64,000 nt of DNA from Ephydatia muelleri (lineage: Eukaryota > Porifera > Demospongiae > Spongillida > Spongillidae), in the NCBI GenBank assembly GCA_013339895.1, contig JABACO010000020.1, forward strand, positions 4,040,049 to 4,104,048. Direction: 5' to 3'. A program made the position numbers and the translations under genes. The notes under the pieces are model-generated. The model was not told the DNA's origin. It ran no database searches and worked only from the letters and a program-made list of their open reading frames with translations. Of this stretch, positions 10,800-24,700 are shown piece by piece. Every line of letters begins with the position of its first letter. The first letter of the stretch is position 1.

Positions 10800-13700
10800 T
10801 TAAGGCCCACTTGGATGGGGAGAAGAACCTCGTGATCCTCCTGGAGTAATATAAAAGTGAGAATATTTGTACATAAATTATTGAAAATACATGTACAGAG
10901 ATTTATAGCAAATTTCACATTGAAAAATAGTTATTACAATTAACAATGGTGTGCCAACTAAAGGCTATGTGATTTTACTTTGTAACGTATGGAGTACACT
11001 ATTTGCAGGATCTCTCCAGACCATTGTAATAGTGATGCATCACAACATACTCATGTAATGTAGGTCTACTAGTTTAATAGAAAAGGGCACACACCAAGTA
11101 CATAGACAGACCAAAAGTACTAGCTACCTATATAAGGGTTGAACACGTGTACCCACACCTCAGGTGTTAATCACTAGTTCATTACAATTCCCCCTTCAGT
11201 TTCTTGTGTCCACACAAGGTGCATGTCCACGTGATATGATCTTATAGCCGGACAGGGAGGTTTCGAATACGTTGAGGGTATCTTTTGACTGGTAGAGAAA
11301 TTTCAATCTGTTCCTCTTCTGGTCCAATATCTTCACCACTTTCATCCTCATTTGTGATGGGACCTTCTTGGATTATAGCTTCCTCTTCTCCATGGACCAG
11401 TGCTTCTTCTACATCTTCCCTGATGGCCTCTTCTTGGATCATATCTTCCTCTTCTCCATCTTCTTCCTCTACCATAACATGCCCACTAGCAACATCTGGC
11501 TGGTCTGGACGACTGTGTCCAACATTCTTCTCCGTTCTGCTAATCGGTTCAGGGTGACCATTATACAGTTTCAGTCGATTGCTATGAACAGTTTGACACT
11601 TTGTACCACCTATAAGCTGTATCTTGTAGTTGACTGCAGTAACTTTGTCCAAAATTGTGTAGGGTCCCCGCCACAAAGATGATAGCTTTCTGCTCAAACC
11701 CGTCTTTACAGCTGGTATGTACAACCAAACTATATCGCCTACCTGAAATGTGCTCTCCCCTGTACTTGACCGGTCAGCTGAAAGTTTTTGACGTTGATGA
11801 GCAGCATCCAGGTGCTGGCGTACTGATGATAAGGTATCTTTGAGGGACCTCTGTACATTCTGCACATACTGTGGCAGTTTCTTCTTCAGATGCTGCACGC
11901 GTCCTAGCATAACATCCACAGGTAAGCTAGGAGAATGGCCAAACATAACAAGGAATGGTGTGTATCCAGTGGACTCATGAATAGCAGTTCGATATGCAAA
12001 AAGGACACTTTGCAAGTGATCATCCCAATCCTTTTGATTTTCAGTAACAACCTTGGAAAGCATGGCCTCCAGTGTACGGTTAAACCTTTCCACTTGTCCA
12101 TTTCCTTGGGGGTGATAGGCAGTGGTCTGTGTACGTTGTATTCCCAACAATATGCACAACGACTGTATTACATCACTCACAAGATTAGCACCTTGGTCAC
12201 TGTGAAGGCACTGAGGTACTCCATAACGACACACCACTTCTTCTACCAAGACCTTAGCCAGGGTAAGACTATCTGTTTTAACCAAAGGGAAGGCCTCAAC
12301 CCATTTACTAAACAGGTCTGTTACCACAAGTATGTATTTGTGCCCCCTTGTCGTAGCTGGTAAGGGACCCATGATATCCCAAGATATTTTTTGAAATGGA
12401 TATTCACTGCTAATAGTGCCAATTGGGGCTTGATGCTTGGGAATAGGATGGTTTCGTCGTTGACAATGGTCACATTGTTGGACAGCATCTTTTACATCTT
12501 GCTCATACCCAGGCCAAAAGAATCGTTCTTTCACTTTTTCAAAGGTTTTGTGGATTCCCAAATGCCCAGCATTGTTATGCAACTGTTCCAAAATGGTTTG
12601 CCTTAGGGCAATGGGAACAACTACCTGCTTGTATGGATTGCTACATGTACTAGTTTTCAATTGACGAACTAGAATGCCATCCTCTAGAAGAAAATCATCC
12701 AGTTTAGCACTGTGTTTTCCCTCCTGCAGCTTCTGGATGATCTCTGAAGTGTAAGCATCTTTTGCTTGCTCTTGCCGTAGCATTTCACTATCTTCTACAC
12801 TACAGGTTATTCCATATACCTCAGAAACCTGTTCCCTATAAATTTCTGGTGGTCTTGACAATCCATCTGCATTGCCATTATTTCTTCCAGGTCTATACAG
12901 CACAATCATGTCAAACTGTTGAAGGTACAAGAGCCATCTGGTCAACCGCCCTCCTGTATCTTTAAGTCCATGAAGAGATGTCAAAGGGTTGTGATCAGTA
13001 TAGAGGGTAAAAGGTCTGCCATACAGATAAGGGTAAAATTCCTTAACTGCAGCTACCACTGCCAATGCTTCTCTCTCCACGGTAGAGTAATTCCGTTCAG
13101 CTTTATTCAACTGACGACTCCAGTATGATATAACACGTTCTTGGCCATTAATCACCTGGCTTAGGATTCCTCCTAATGCACTGTCAGATGCATCAGTTGC
13201 CAATGTGAATTTGTGTGCAAACTGAGGATATGCTAGTATTGGAGGAGATACCAGCCGCTGCTGTAATGCCAAAAAGGCTCTTCCACACTCATCTGTCCAC
13301 TTGTATCCAGCTGCAGACTTCCTAGTGAGTTTATGAAGAGGTTCAGCGATGACAGAATAACCTTCAATAAAGCGACGATAATAATTAGCCAAGCCAAGAA
13401 ATTGTCTTAACTCCTTGACATCGCGTGGAATAGGATATGAGGTTATAGCACGCAACTTCTCTGGGTCAGCCTTCACTCCATCTCGAGATACAATGTGACC
13501 AAGATAGCGAATCTCACTTCTAGCAAAGTGGCACTTGTTAGGTTTTAGTTTCAGACCAGCATGGGCAAGGTGTTCAAACACTGTCCTGAGTCGTTCGAGG
13601 TGTTGAGGAAATGTGGCACTGAACACAACTATATCATCAAGATATATAAGACACTGTTCAAATGTGAGCCCAGCCAGAACACATTCCATGCATCAGCCTT

Positions 13701-16700
13701 TGAAAAGTTGCTGGAGCATTGGTTAGACCAAAAGGCATGACGTTAAATTCATAATGACCATCTCTGGTTGAGAATGCTGTTTTCTCCTTATCACTTTCAC
13801 TCACCTCTACTTGCCAATATCCAGAGGCTAGATCCAAGGTAGTAAAATACTGAGACCCAGAGAGTGACTCCAGAGTTTCATCAATCCGTGGCAGAGGATA
13901 AGCATCTTTATGGGTCACAGAATTAACTTTTCTGAAGTCTATGCAGAATCTCCAAGCCCCATCTTTCTTCTTTATCATTACCACTGGGGATGACCAAGGA
14001 CTGCAACTCTTCCGGATCACCCCTTGCTGAAGCATCTTCTTGATCTCTGTCTTAACAGTATCCTGAAGCACAAATGGAATTCTTCGGAGTGGTTGCCGAA
14101 TTGGTGACCCTTCAGTGCGGATGGTATGCTTGATGACAGAAGTCCGTCCAGTGCATCCTCCTTCTGAAACAAAGAGATCCCGAAATTCCCAAATCAGTCT
14201 ATTTAAGTCGTGCTTCTGAGAGGGACTGAGGTTAGCTCCAGCAAGATCCACATCTGGCATACCATCACCTTGCATATTATCTGGAGAGTGCTGCTTGTCA
14301 CTAACTGACATTATCTCCACACTGGAGCTGAAACTAGCTATTGACATTCCAGAATACAATGTGATAGGCTCATGCCCTGTGTTTATAACCTGAATGGGCA
14401 CTTCATTTTGCGGGTCTACAGTATTCAGGCTTCTAGCAACCAACAACCTGCCTTGACCCTTATACTTAGGCTCCACCAATCCCTCTTGCCCTGCCTTTAT
14501 GCCTGGATGTGTGACTGTTCCTCTAACAAACCCTTTTGACCTTGCGGAAATCTGCACTGTCTCTGAGACAGAAACAACTGCCACGATATCACTGACAGGC
14601 TTTTTTGTTTCATGAAGTTGCAAGTAGGCGGATCCCGATGTTAGTGATAATGAATTCTTCACACAATCAATTACTGCCCCGTGCTTAGCCAAAAAGTCCA
14701 GCCCAATAAACAGTCAACAGTAAGTTTCTGTACCACAATAAAAGAATGATTTGTACAGAATGTATCCATTGTGATTTCAATGTTCACACGACCAACTACG
14801 TCCAGTGGGCTTCCATTTGCACCGATCGCAATAGGCGCCACGTTGCTAATTTCGGCACGGATACTAGAGGGTAGAACGCCATAGGTCACTACCGATACTG
14901 CTGCCCCTGAGTCTATCAAAAAGCCCAAGGGTCGACCTGCTAACATCCCTTGTACTTGTAGGGTAGTGAAATTAACCCCACATACCTTCAATGACGTCAT
15001 ATCGCTCCTCTCTTCTTCTCGATCCGAGACGACTCCACGCGTCTCTTTACCGGCCATAAGAGCAGTTTCGACGTATGTGTCCCTCCTTGCCACATCTGTA
15101 GCAACGGCGACGTGGACGCGTATCGTTCACCTGCTTCTCTCCAAAACGTGCCTCCAGCCCCTCCAACCTTTTAAGCACCTGATCCAGCGTCTTCTGAAGC
15201 TCCTCGTTCCCCCTGAGGTATCCGACAATATCTTGGCTCTCACTGCTTGCACTGGTGCTATTCGATGGCCATCCTCAAATGCCAGTGCACGCTCAATTGA
15301 GACAGCATCCTTCACAGCCTGGTCCAAAGTAGTGGGGTTTCCTCTGAGTAGGATGTGCTTAGTTATTTCTGAGCGTAACCCCGTGAGAAATCTTTGTCGC
15401 AGCACCCCAGACGTTGAAGCAGTCTCTTCAGGGTAAGCTTCCTTGAAGAGCTTTTTAAGAGCACCCTCGAAATCTGTCACGGTTTCTTGTTCGCCTTGCC
15501 TGCGCTCAGAGAAGACTTTCGCAGACGCTAAGGGATCCTTGGAGATGCCCGCTCTATCCATCAACGCCTTTCTTAATGTCTCAGGGTCGGCTTTCTTTTC
15601 ATCTTCAAGAGACACATAGTACTCGACCAGTTTACCTCGTAGCAATGCAGGAAGTACAGTCAGCTCCTTTTCTTTCTCCCATTTGTTGGCCGCAACCGCC
15701 AATCGAAATTTGGTCCACGAGTGCTGTAACGGATACTGGATTTAGCCATCCCACCGCTGCCACCAATGTAATGTAGGTCTACTAGTTTAATAGAAAAGGG
15801 CACACACCAAGTACATAGACAGACCAAAAGTACTAGCTACCTATATCAGAGATAATATATAGAGGGATTGGAAGCGAATCACGTGCGCTATACCTCTGCG
15901 CGGGACATCCGAGGTAGTGATAATCGCACCTCCGAACTTGTGAAAAGGGGTGGATTTTTGGGAAGTCACTGTCGAACTTTCGCTTGAATCTCCTTACAGG
16001 TATGCCGTAATATTCAGCTGATGCTACAAATCGATGGCCCAGTGAATCTAGTTGAAACTATAAATATAGTTTATGCGGTAATTCAGCTTTGCCGCGACGG
16101 TTTTACGGTGTCAAAGTAGAAAAAGTATGATTTTTTTCTTTCGTTGGGGTTAGTTCTTTGCATAGTGACGTTAGGGTCTTGCATTCGTGCTAGAAATAAT
16201 TAACTGCGTTCGTATTGTGTTTTAAGATGTTTTTTAATCCTAAGGAACAGTCCTAAGTGGACTTCCATGGGTTTTGACCCTTTACGATTACGGGACAGTA
16301 TCTTTGTAAGTTAAAGAGCAAAGAAATCGCAGTATTTTTTTCCTAATAGTACAAGGCCTAAAGTGTGTCTTAGTGAGGTTCTTGTAATTTTGGGGTGCGC
16401 TTTCTTGCTACAAATTTTGCCGCTATCTATATCACAAATTAATATTCTACGTGCACTGGGCCAGGGTGGGCGGGGGGGTACATGTCCATTACTGACTAAA
16501 GTGATTTACTTATTGTCCTGATGCTTTTAGCAGACATGAGCAGGAGAAAACTAAGGTTAGGCCGAAGAAAGAAGAGTCTGGAAAGACAGAAACCTAAAGT
16601 CCTCACTGTCTCCATTTCACGTGCTGCTGTTTCTGTGCAGCTGCATCCAGGTGTTTATTGTTCACCTTCCTTGTCAAATGCTCTGCAGCATTCTGGTCAT

Positions 16701-19700
16701 TTTGATCAGCCTGTCTCTCAGCTTACTGTGTCATTGCCCATATCAATGGCCTAGTGACATCTATGAATTTGCTCTCACACCGACTGAGCATTCTTAAACT
16801 GCCACCACAGTGGGTTATAGCCTCCATGACACCGTTGTGTTTGTGCAAAGTAGGGCTGCAAGAAGTCTGTCGTCCAAGTGTCACTTTGTCAATAGCTTTC
16901 AATGCGTCACTGGAATGGACTACTACAATTTCATCAAAGACATTGAACCCCAGTAATTCTCTTGTTTTGTTCAACTTGCCATACCCTGTCAAAGTAGTAG
17001 ATGATGCCTTTAAACTTATGGAGTTTTTGGGTGCGGCAAGGTTTTGTAGAGGTAGCCCAGATTCTGGCTTGGTGGAACTATGGAAGATAGGGTCATCATC
17101 TTTACACATCAGCAGTGGTATGTTGCACACATACTGGTGCTCCTGAACATGCTTGCACTTTACATGTGTTTTTAAAATAGGCAAAAGTGTCAGCTTCTTG
17201 GATACTACCATTCATTGCGCACATCAGAAGCATTCCTGTGTGTGTGGAAAAGATTTTTGCTCCAAGCTGGCTGTCTTACAATCTCATCAATTTTCATACA
17301 ATTTGTTGGTCATTCCATGTTTAAGGAATTGGTCAAAACAAAGTATTGTTCAAACACTACAGCAGAAAGCAGTCATGGTTCAGATGATTTAACACATCTT
17401 GAATATAACGCAATTCGATATACTGCTGGGTATGTACCACAGGCGCTGAAGAAGAAAGTAGCCAAATCTCACCATTCAAATAAGAAAGATCTTCTCCTCT
17501 GTCTTGATGACCTTTCTATGTGTGATGATGATGATCCTGGCTCATCAGCTGATTGGATCCGTGCAGTAGATCGTGGCAGTCTCATCCACATAAACAACAT
17601 GACCTTTGAGCTCTTTCTTTCTATGGAGCAGTCTATTCGAAGATGTGTTAAAGCAGGTCAAGAACTTGGAGATGCACGATCTCAGTTGAAGGAAGATGAG
17701 AATGTCCTTTTCTACTGGTCTATATTGACAGCAAATCGGTCTGATGATGTTGCTACTACCATCTTGGAGATGGTAGTAGACCTGTGGATAACAGTGCAGG
17801 GGTTTTCATTGGCTGGTGCATGGGTGGAAGAATACAAAATCACCCAAAAGAAGACAACACAGAAATCTAAAGCCCTTAGGAAAAACTGAACTGATCCCCC
17901 TTCCCCCTCCCCTCAAGCACCCTTTTTTTTTGTTGCTCTGAGTGTGTTTAGTTGAAGTGGCAGTTACAAAAAAGTTACTCCGTACATGTACATGTGTATG
18001 GCTTCGTTTCCTTTCCTCGGATATCCCGCGTTAATTAGTGTTAAATGCCTCCGCTTCCAATCCCTCTATATATTATCTCTGCCTATATAAGGGTTGAACA
18101 CGTGTACCCACACCTCAGGTGTTAATCACTAGTTCATTACACTCACATGGCTGACCAGATACACCTGTCTTCAGTACAGGAGCATTAGCCATGATGTTGT
18201 TGGCCTTCATGAAAGCCATCAACTGACCTGGAATCTCTGCCAGAGTCTCTTTCGCCTGTAATCAGAAAAATCAACCAAGTCAAGTAATTAGAGACATATT
18301 GCATGACAATACATGCATATAGCATTTGCACATTTCTCAGTTGAGTGTTATTGAGTTGCGCTGAGTAAATGTGTATGTTGTAGCCATTAAAATGCACTTA
18401 TTTCAAGATCATATGGTGGAACTATAATTACTTTGCACTGAATGTGGAATCATATGAGTCAGACATCAACTCCTCTTTGATGCACTTCATCATTAGCAAG
18501 ACATTCAAAGATGTTTTAAATGCCACCATTGAAATTATATTACATTTATGTCTAGTTTGCATTACCAAAATAGTACTATTTTGAAAGTAATGTGAATTGA
18601 AAAAAAAAAAGAAAATGAAGGTCACTGAAATAAACACACAAACACACACACAAACACACACACACAGACACATACACAACACACACAATATGCAAATGAT
18701 TGTTAAAACACACTTTAGTACAAGTGGTTTGAGGTGAATCTCTGCCAAACTAAATACAGCTGCAAGTTACAAACTGTATTTCTGAGCCGCCAAAAATATA
18801 ATCATGTTCCCTCAGCAGTGAGTGTTTTTAAAATTATATGTACACTTTACAATGTTGATCTATTCTATAGACAGGTATTTGTCACACAGTGTGGTTTTTA
18901 ACGAATAAGACCCCAGTTATGCAAAGTTAAAGTTAACGATGCTATAAATAATTAACTTTCAATCTTAGCATTGTAAACTATATGTTGTACAGTACATAAT
19001 GGAATTTAACATTACACCATAGATTGAGATGCATCAAATACATTCAGAAATCTATATACTCAAAAATACTCTTGATGACCATGGAGAGGGATTATGCATC
19101 AAAAGACCAATTCTGTCTACTGCATAAATAAATTTTTTTTGACTCAAATGGCCCAACACATATATACAGTTTGTATATGGAAACACTTTGCCTATATGGT
19201 ACACGATGTAACCATACCACACAGCCATTGAGTCCATCCTTCCTCATAACCTCTCTGAAAGGTACAAATTGAACAATGTCCCGTGCCATCTGTTTCCCTT
19301 GGTGATCCATGAGGGGCGTGTCATCAGCATCAAGTATTTCCTGCAAAGAAAGTCATGCAGTGACACAATTGTTACTAATAAATGCATACATGTATGATAT
19401 GACAGGGAACTCCCTATTATGATTCATAACATGATGTTGTGCACAATACCCAGTAGTTGTGCAGAAGAATAAGTAAATATTATGACGTGTCCTTGCGCTC
19501 ACCATGTTCGTAAAGTTAGCTCCTCCCACTCCCACAATAACAATGGACAGTGGTAGTGTGGATGCAGCCACTATCCTGTCCACAGTTGCAGGCATATCAG
19601 ATATTTCTCCATCCTTGAAGAGACGAAAAGAGGAAATGTCACTATCACATCATGCAAATGTACATGAAGCTTGTGATGGGGAGGTGGACAAGAAATGAGC

Positions 19701-20153
19701 TATTCTGAGCACTGGTACAGAACAGGTGCACGTTATTGTGCATACACACATGCACACTCATGCACACACACGCACAACAAGCCTACACATATGCACACAC
19801 ACAGACACATGCACATACCATATACATACCTAAAACATGCAAGATACTGCATACCACAATTGAGAACACTTCAATTAAGAAAATATTTCTTTCTTTGTTT
19901 TGAAATGTGCATTATGCGTCTGTTATGATCAACTGAGTTTGCATAACTACCACACATCATGAAGATGATATGCTTATATCACCGAATGCAGTGACATTAC
20001 TTTTAGTACAATACCTTCAGCTGCTTACTGTACTGATTGTGGTAGAGTATATGGCAGATAGATAAAAATGGATTGTTTGGGATACATCAATCCTCTAGTG
20101 ACCTATATGTTACATGCTCCCACTGAGGGTTTGAATAGTGAGGATTCCACCAT

Positions 20154-20197
<44 letters not shown>

Positions 20198-21649
20198 ACA
20201 CAGAGACACACACATACAGACACACACACACACATACACACACACACACACATTTCTAGAACACCAAGTGTACGCTTACAGTGATGATGAGAAGGATGAA
20301 GTAATTCTGAGACTGCTGACTCTCCTGCACAGAAGCATACTGGATGGCCTTGTCCAAGATGGAGGAGAAGTTGGTAGGACCATCCAGCTTCACATTGCGC
20401 ACAGCATATTGGTAGGCATTTACAATTCCCTGCACAATGGTTAATAAACGATGAAAGACGATGCAATGGTGCCAGGAATGACAGGAGTGTTGGGGCTGAG
20501 GGTACACGTACATATAAGGAAATGAGCATCGAGAATACACATACTGCAGTGTGCTGACGTGTGCCAGGCTGCATGCAGGATGCTGCAGTATCTGTACGTA
20601 CATATACATACGTGCTTTACTACCAGTACGATTATAAACTACAGTACTCTGCAGCTTTGGTCACTTTTGGATACAATTGAACCTAATGTAGATGAAGGCA
20701 ATACCTGGACGCCATACACTTCAGTTTTATAAGTTTTCAAGTCAAGGGGGAAGCAGTGGGAGACTTCAAAGTGAGGTGGAACTTGAGCACCAAACCCAAA
20801 CGCAGGGATCATCTGGTCACTGTCATATGGAACTAGCACACTGCCCACTGGAATGATGGCCTGAAGATACTCATTGTCCTGGAAGGGAGAATATTCATGT
20901 GATTGCACCATTCTAAATGAAGCACAGCCACCAGGTACACATTTATGCAGACGAAAGGATAATAACCATTGGGAAAACTTTCCCCATGCCATTGATGATT
21001 ATTGGGTATGAGTAATCACCCATTTTGAACACCAATCTGTAGAGGAAAAAATGTGCACCTTTTTGCTATACCTGTAGCAATATACGTAGAGCCCTGCATA
21101 CAAAAAGCTAAACTAATGAATACAATGACAAATTGATCATTACAGAGCAGTCTGATTTCCTATATGCTTAAGTAACATATTGCTCTCTGCTGTGCTTTAA
21201 TTTCTCTGTTGCACAGAGTTTAAGTTATTTGATGATTGTAATAAAGTAATAGTACTCTCAAGTAAAAGAAAATAGGATATAGTTGTGGCTAATTTTAAGA
21301 GGAAGGGACATGTACTGGTTATGGTGGAATGGTATAACGAACAGATTTCTTCACTCAATATTATTTGCAAATTAACTGCTCTAAGAAATTTTACCACTTC
21401 ATATCTCATTGAGCTACATTGTATTAATATTTAATTTATCGACAACATGCAGGTTATATATCTGAAGGTTTACTGTAGCTGCGTTCACAATGATGACCTT
21501 GATACTAACTACTAACCTGTGCATTGCATCTGTACAGACACACAACCCCCCCCCCCCCCCCCCCTCCTCCATCAAAAGCAAAAATACACTCACTATGCAG
21601 CATGGTGCTTGCAACGACAAATGATGTACTGCAACACATCACATTGCAG

Positions 21650-21700
<51 letters not shown>

Positions 21701-24700
21701 CACACACACACACACGCACACACACACACACATACACACATCTGACTATGTTACAATGGCTGAAAACAGGACATCAATTGTATTTGTACAGTACTTGTAG
21801 CTGCCAGTATAAGTGTTAATTCAATTAGGCCGTTGGCAGAAGAAAGATGTGAGTGTACAAGGTAATTCTGTTTGGCCACACCTCCGTTAGGTGCTATAGG
21901 GCAAGTGCAACACCATCTTTGTATAACGACTTAATCGCTGTTGCTTTATACTAAATCATAGGCGGCCCTAGGCGTTATGGAGGCAGGGCCCAAGAATACA
22001 AGGCACCAAAAGGGTTGGGGTATTTTCTATGTCATGGTAATAATGAATCTTGATTAGTATTTATGTTGCTACACATATGCAAGTAACAAAACACGCCTTC
22101 TCTAAAATAGCTCTGGGTTCATTTTCAATATGTTAACTGCTTTGTTGTAATTAACAGTGCGACCATAATGTGTATTTATAAGCGCCATTGACAACAGACG
22201 AGTGCAGCCCATAGATGATCGAAGTCAGTTGCACAGACGGCGCAGTGTGGAGAAACTCATTTCACACGTACAGCTCGTAATAGGGAGTGTGCAACTAATC
22301 TTAAGGAAGCGAAATATATTTGGAAAGCGCTCTTCATAGCACTGTTGAAGTGCTGCACCAAGGGAATCGGGACGCTCTTCAGGAGAACATTGTGCCCATT
22401 TTCGCTTCCAAAGCATTAATAATTGATCCTAAACGTAAGGTCATTCTCATACATCGCTATAGAGCATTCAAATTGTGTTCTTTGCCATCAAGCACTATTG
22501 TGGGTACCAAGGGGTTAAACGTTTGATGCGGTTCTGGATAGAGATGAAAATCGTGAATCCAGTTCAGAAATAATGCAGTCATGCAAAGGAATGGCAAGAG
22601 TCCTGCGGTAATATTCTTGTGGATTGTCCACTGAATGATTTTCCATTAAAAAAAGAGTCAGTGATAGAAACACAAATACTATGCATCCACTTTCATGCAA
22701 TTACCTTTCATTTTGTCTTTGAGTAATTCTACACATTAATGACTCCACTCCAACCAACGTGCCTAAATATTACTATATGCACATAAAATTATCATATCAT
22801 TATCATTTCATTATCATTTTCATTGTCATTTCATTATCATTATCATTTAATCATCATTATCATTATCATTGTCATTTCATTATCATTGTCATTTCATTGT
22901 CATTTCATTGTCATTTCATTGTTATTTCATTGTCATTTCATTGTCATTTCATTGTCATTTCATTATCATTATCATTATCCTTATCATTAATCATATATCT
23001 TGGCATGGTCTTGGCATGTCCCATTAATTGTTCTAGTGCTTTCACAATAAAAGGAAAGCCCAGATATAAATGTTTGTAAGCCTTGTCACGCTCTGCCCAA
23101 CGGGTCTTACACAGACCTAACTATTACTTTGCACTGACTGATGCTGTGATCTTGAGTCTTTACTTCTACTAGATGCTCCAACAATTTCTCTCTTTTTGGA
23201 GGGTATTTAAAAAATATACTGCCAGGCTTGCTATTTGCGTTAGGACCATTTGTATTGCATTTTCTTCACAGGCAGCTACAATTGAAAGGTTCAAAACATG
23301 TGCTGTGCAGTGTGTATATAACCATTGGATTAATCTCCAAGACTCTCCCTGATAAACCCTTTTTCACAGCTAACATATTTAATACACCATTGTAACATTG
23401 GCCATGCAAATCTTCAAGGTGAGAATCATTTTTTTAACTACTGCTTCAAAAAGGTTATTCTTTCCACACCAAAAAAACTCAATGAATTCTTCTCTGATTT
23501 GTTTTTTGGCTCCACAAACCAAACACACAGTGACATGATTTTATCATTAGATGAAGTAACCTCATCACATAGTATAGTGTGAATCTTTGCTCCCTTGATC
23601 TCATTTATTAGATCTTGTTGAATAATGCTTTTATCTATAACTTCAATCATTTCATTTTGACTGCGATGATGAATGTAGGTTGCATTTTTAACTAGGGTTT
23701 TGAAACATGGTCATGTAATACAGAATCTCTGCAGCAAACATTTGGATCAGGGCAATGAAATTCCCAAGATTATTACTAGGAGATTCAGAATTTTCAATGT
23801 GACCTTGCAAAGCAATACCTTGTTTTCCACAAAAGTGAATCACTTGTGCTATTCTCTTCAAGACATGGCTATAGATCTCATATTGAGATTTTAATTCACC
23901 ATCGATTTGTGCTTTAATGGTTGACACAGGTTTTTCTAATCACCTTTGACTCAGCAAACAAGCATGCCTCTTTGTGGTACTCGGAAGCATTGTGCTTTTC
24001 ATGCAAATTCTGGTACCCAACATTAACAAACTACAATAATTAACTGGCATCTGTTCTTGAGGCCCTTTCTGCTCATATCAATTGGTACAAATAAAGAGCA
24101 TGGTAAACAGAATATGCTGCTTGATGATGGGCTAAGACGTAATTATTACTTAGCATAGATGTACAGCACTTTCTGGGATGCCCAGCCTTTTGTACCAAAT
24201 GAAATTTGTAGTCCTTATTAGGCCTTATGTGATGTCATAATCATTGAGGGATTCGAAGGTCTCTTCACACTGATGCCACAAACCAGCAAGACTAACATAG
24301 CTTGCATTCTCATTGTATAGAATTTGGGCAATATCATGAGGCACTGGCATCCTTTTAAAGATAGACTGAGATGGCATGCTGACAATGGGTGTTGCAGTTG
24401 AAGCAAAAGACATGACAGCTGATGATCAAGAAGGCACAAGTGTAGAAGGCAGGTGTGCAAAAGACATGTGTGTGGATGACATAGGTACAAAAAGCATGGG
24501 TGTAGAAGGCATGAGTGTAGAGGACATGGGTGTAGAAGACGTGGATGTAGAAGGCTTGGGTTCAGAAAGCATGGGTACAGAAGGCATGGATGTAGAAGGC
24601 ATGGGTGCAGACGTAAAGCGTATAGAAGGCATGGGTGCAGAAAGCAAGGGTGTAGAAGGCATGAGAGCAAAAAACATGGGTGTAGAAGGCATGGGTACAG

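Larger units (their letters stand above)
15847..18081. mobile_element. 2.2-kb TIR DNA transposon of unassigned superfamily
   Basis: The termini are perfect 30-bp inverted repeats starting CAGAGATAATATATAGAGGG. Homology continues imperfectly inward (CGCGGGAYATCCGAGG on both sides, roughly 60-70 bp in). Target duplication is 7 bp, CCTATAT (15840-15846 and 18082-18088). It carries coding sequence on the plus strand that ends just inside the right repeat. A 31-bp TIR and 7-8 bp target site recall P-like elements, but no THAP domain or clear catalytic triad was found, so no superfamily is assigned. It is younger than the retroelement it interrupts. Confidence 0.85.
11054..18141 (-). mobile_element. 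Ty3/gypsy LTR retrotransposon in copine intron 14
   Basis: The element runs on the minus strand with order gag, protease, RT, RNase H, integrase, which is the Ty3/gypsy order. Two LTRs of 133 bp, unusually short, begin TGTAATG and end CATTACA and appear identical once the nested insertion in the 5' LTR is removed. A 4-bp target duplication CTCA flanks it (11050-11053 and 18142-18145). A purine tract adjoins the 3' LTR. Identical LTRs imply recent insertion, yet the coding region carries several frame breaks, so this copy is probably not autonomous. It lies within 25 bp of a copine exon and in the same orientation. Confidence 0.93.
15767..18141 (-). repeat. 5' LTR of the gypsy element, split by a DNA transposon
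   Basis: LTR parts are 15767-15846 and 18089-18141. Together they equal the 133-bp 3' LTR without a visible mismatch. The transposon at 15847-18081 entered the TATA-like CTTATATAGG of the LTR, duplicating 7 bp. This should impair transcription of this retroelement copy. Confidence 0.88.

Noticed and set aside
17215-17889. P-element transposase assignment
   Set aside because: TIR length and target size fit loosely, but no THAP domain or catalytic motif was seen; left unassigned.
18142-18255. Copine exon 14 reading on into the LTR (ending ...NELVINT, stop)
   Set aside because: The frame is open by chance for a few codons. The CAG|GTGTAT donor joined to exon 10800-10840 gives a consistent phase and a normal protein length.
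20110-20574. Cys/Val-rich or His/Thr-rich ORFs over CA and GT tracts (also at 21519, 47387, 49188, 57330 and 59447)
   Set aside because: Translations of microsatellites within introns or between fragments.
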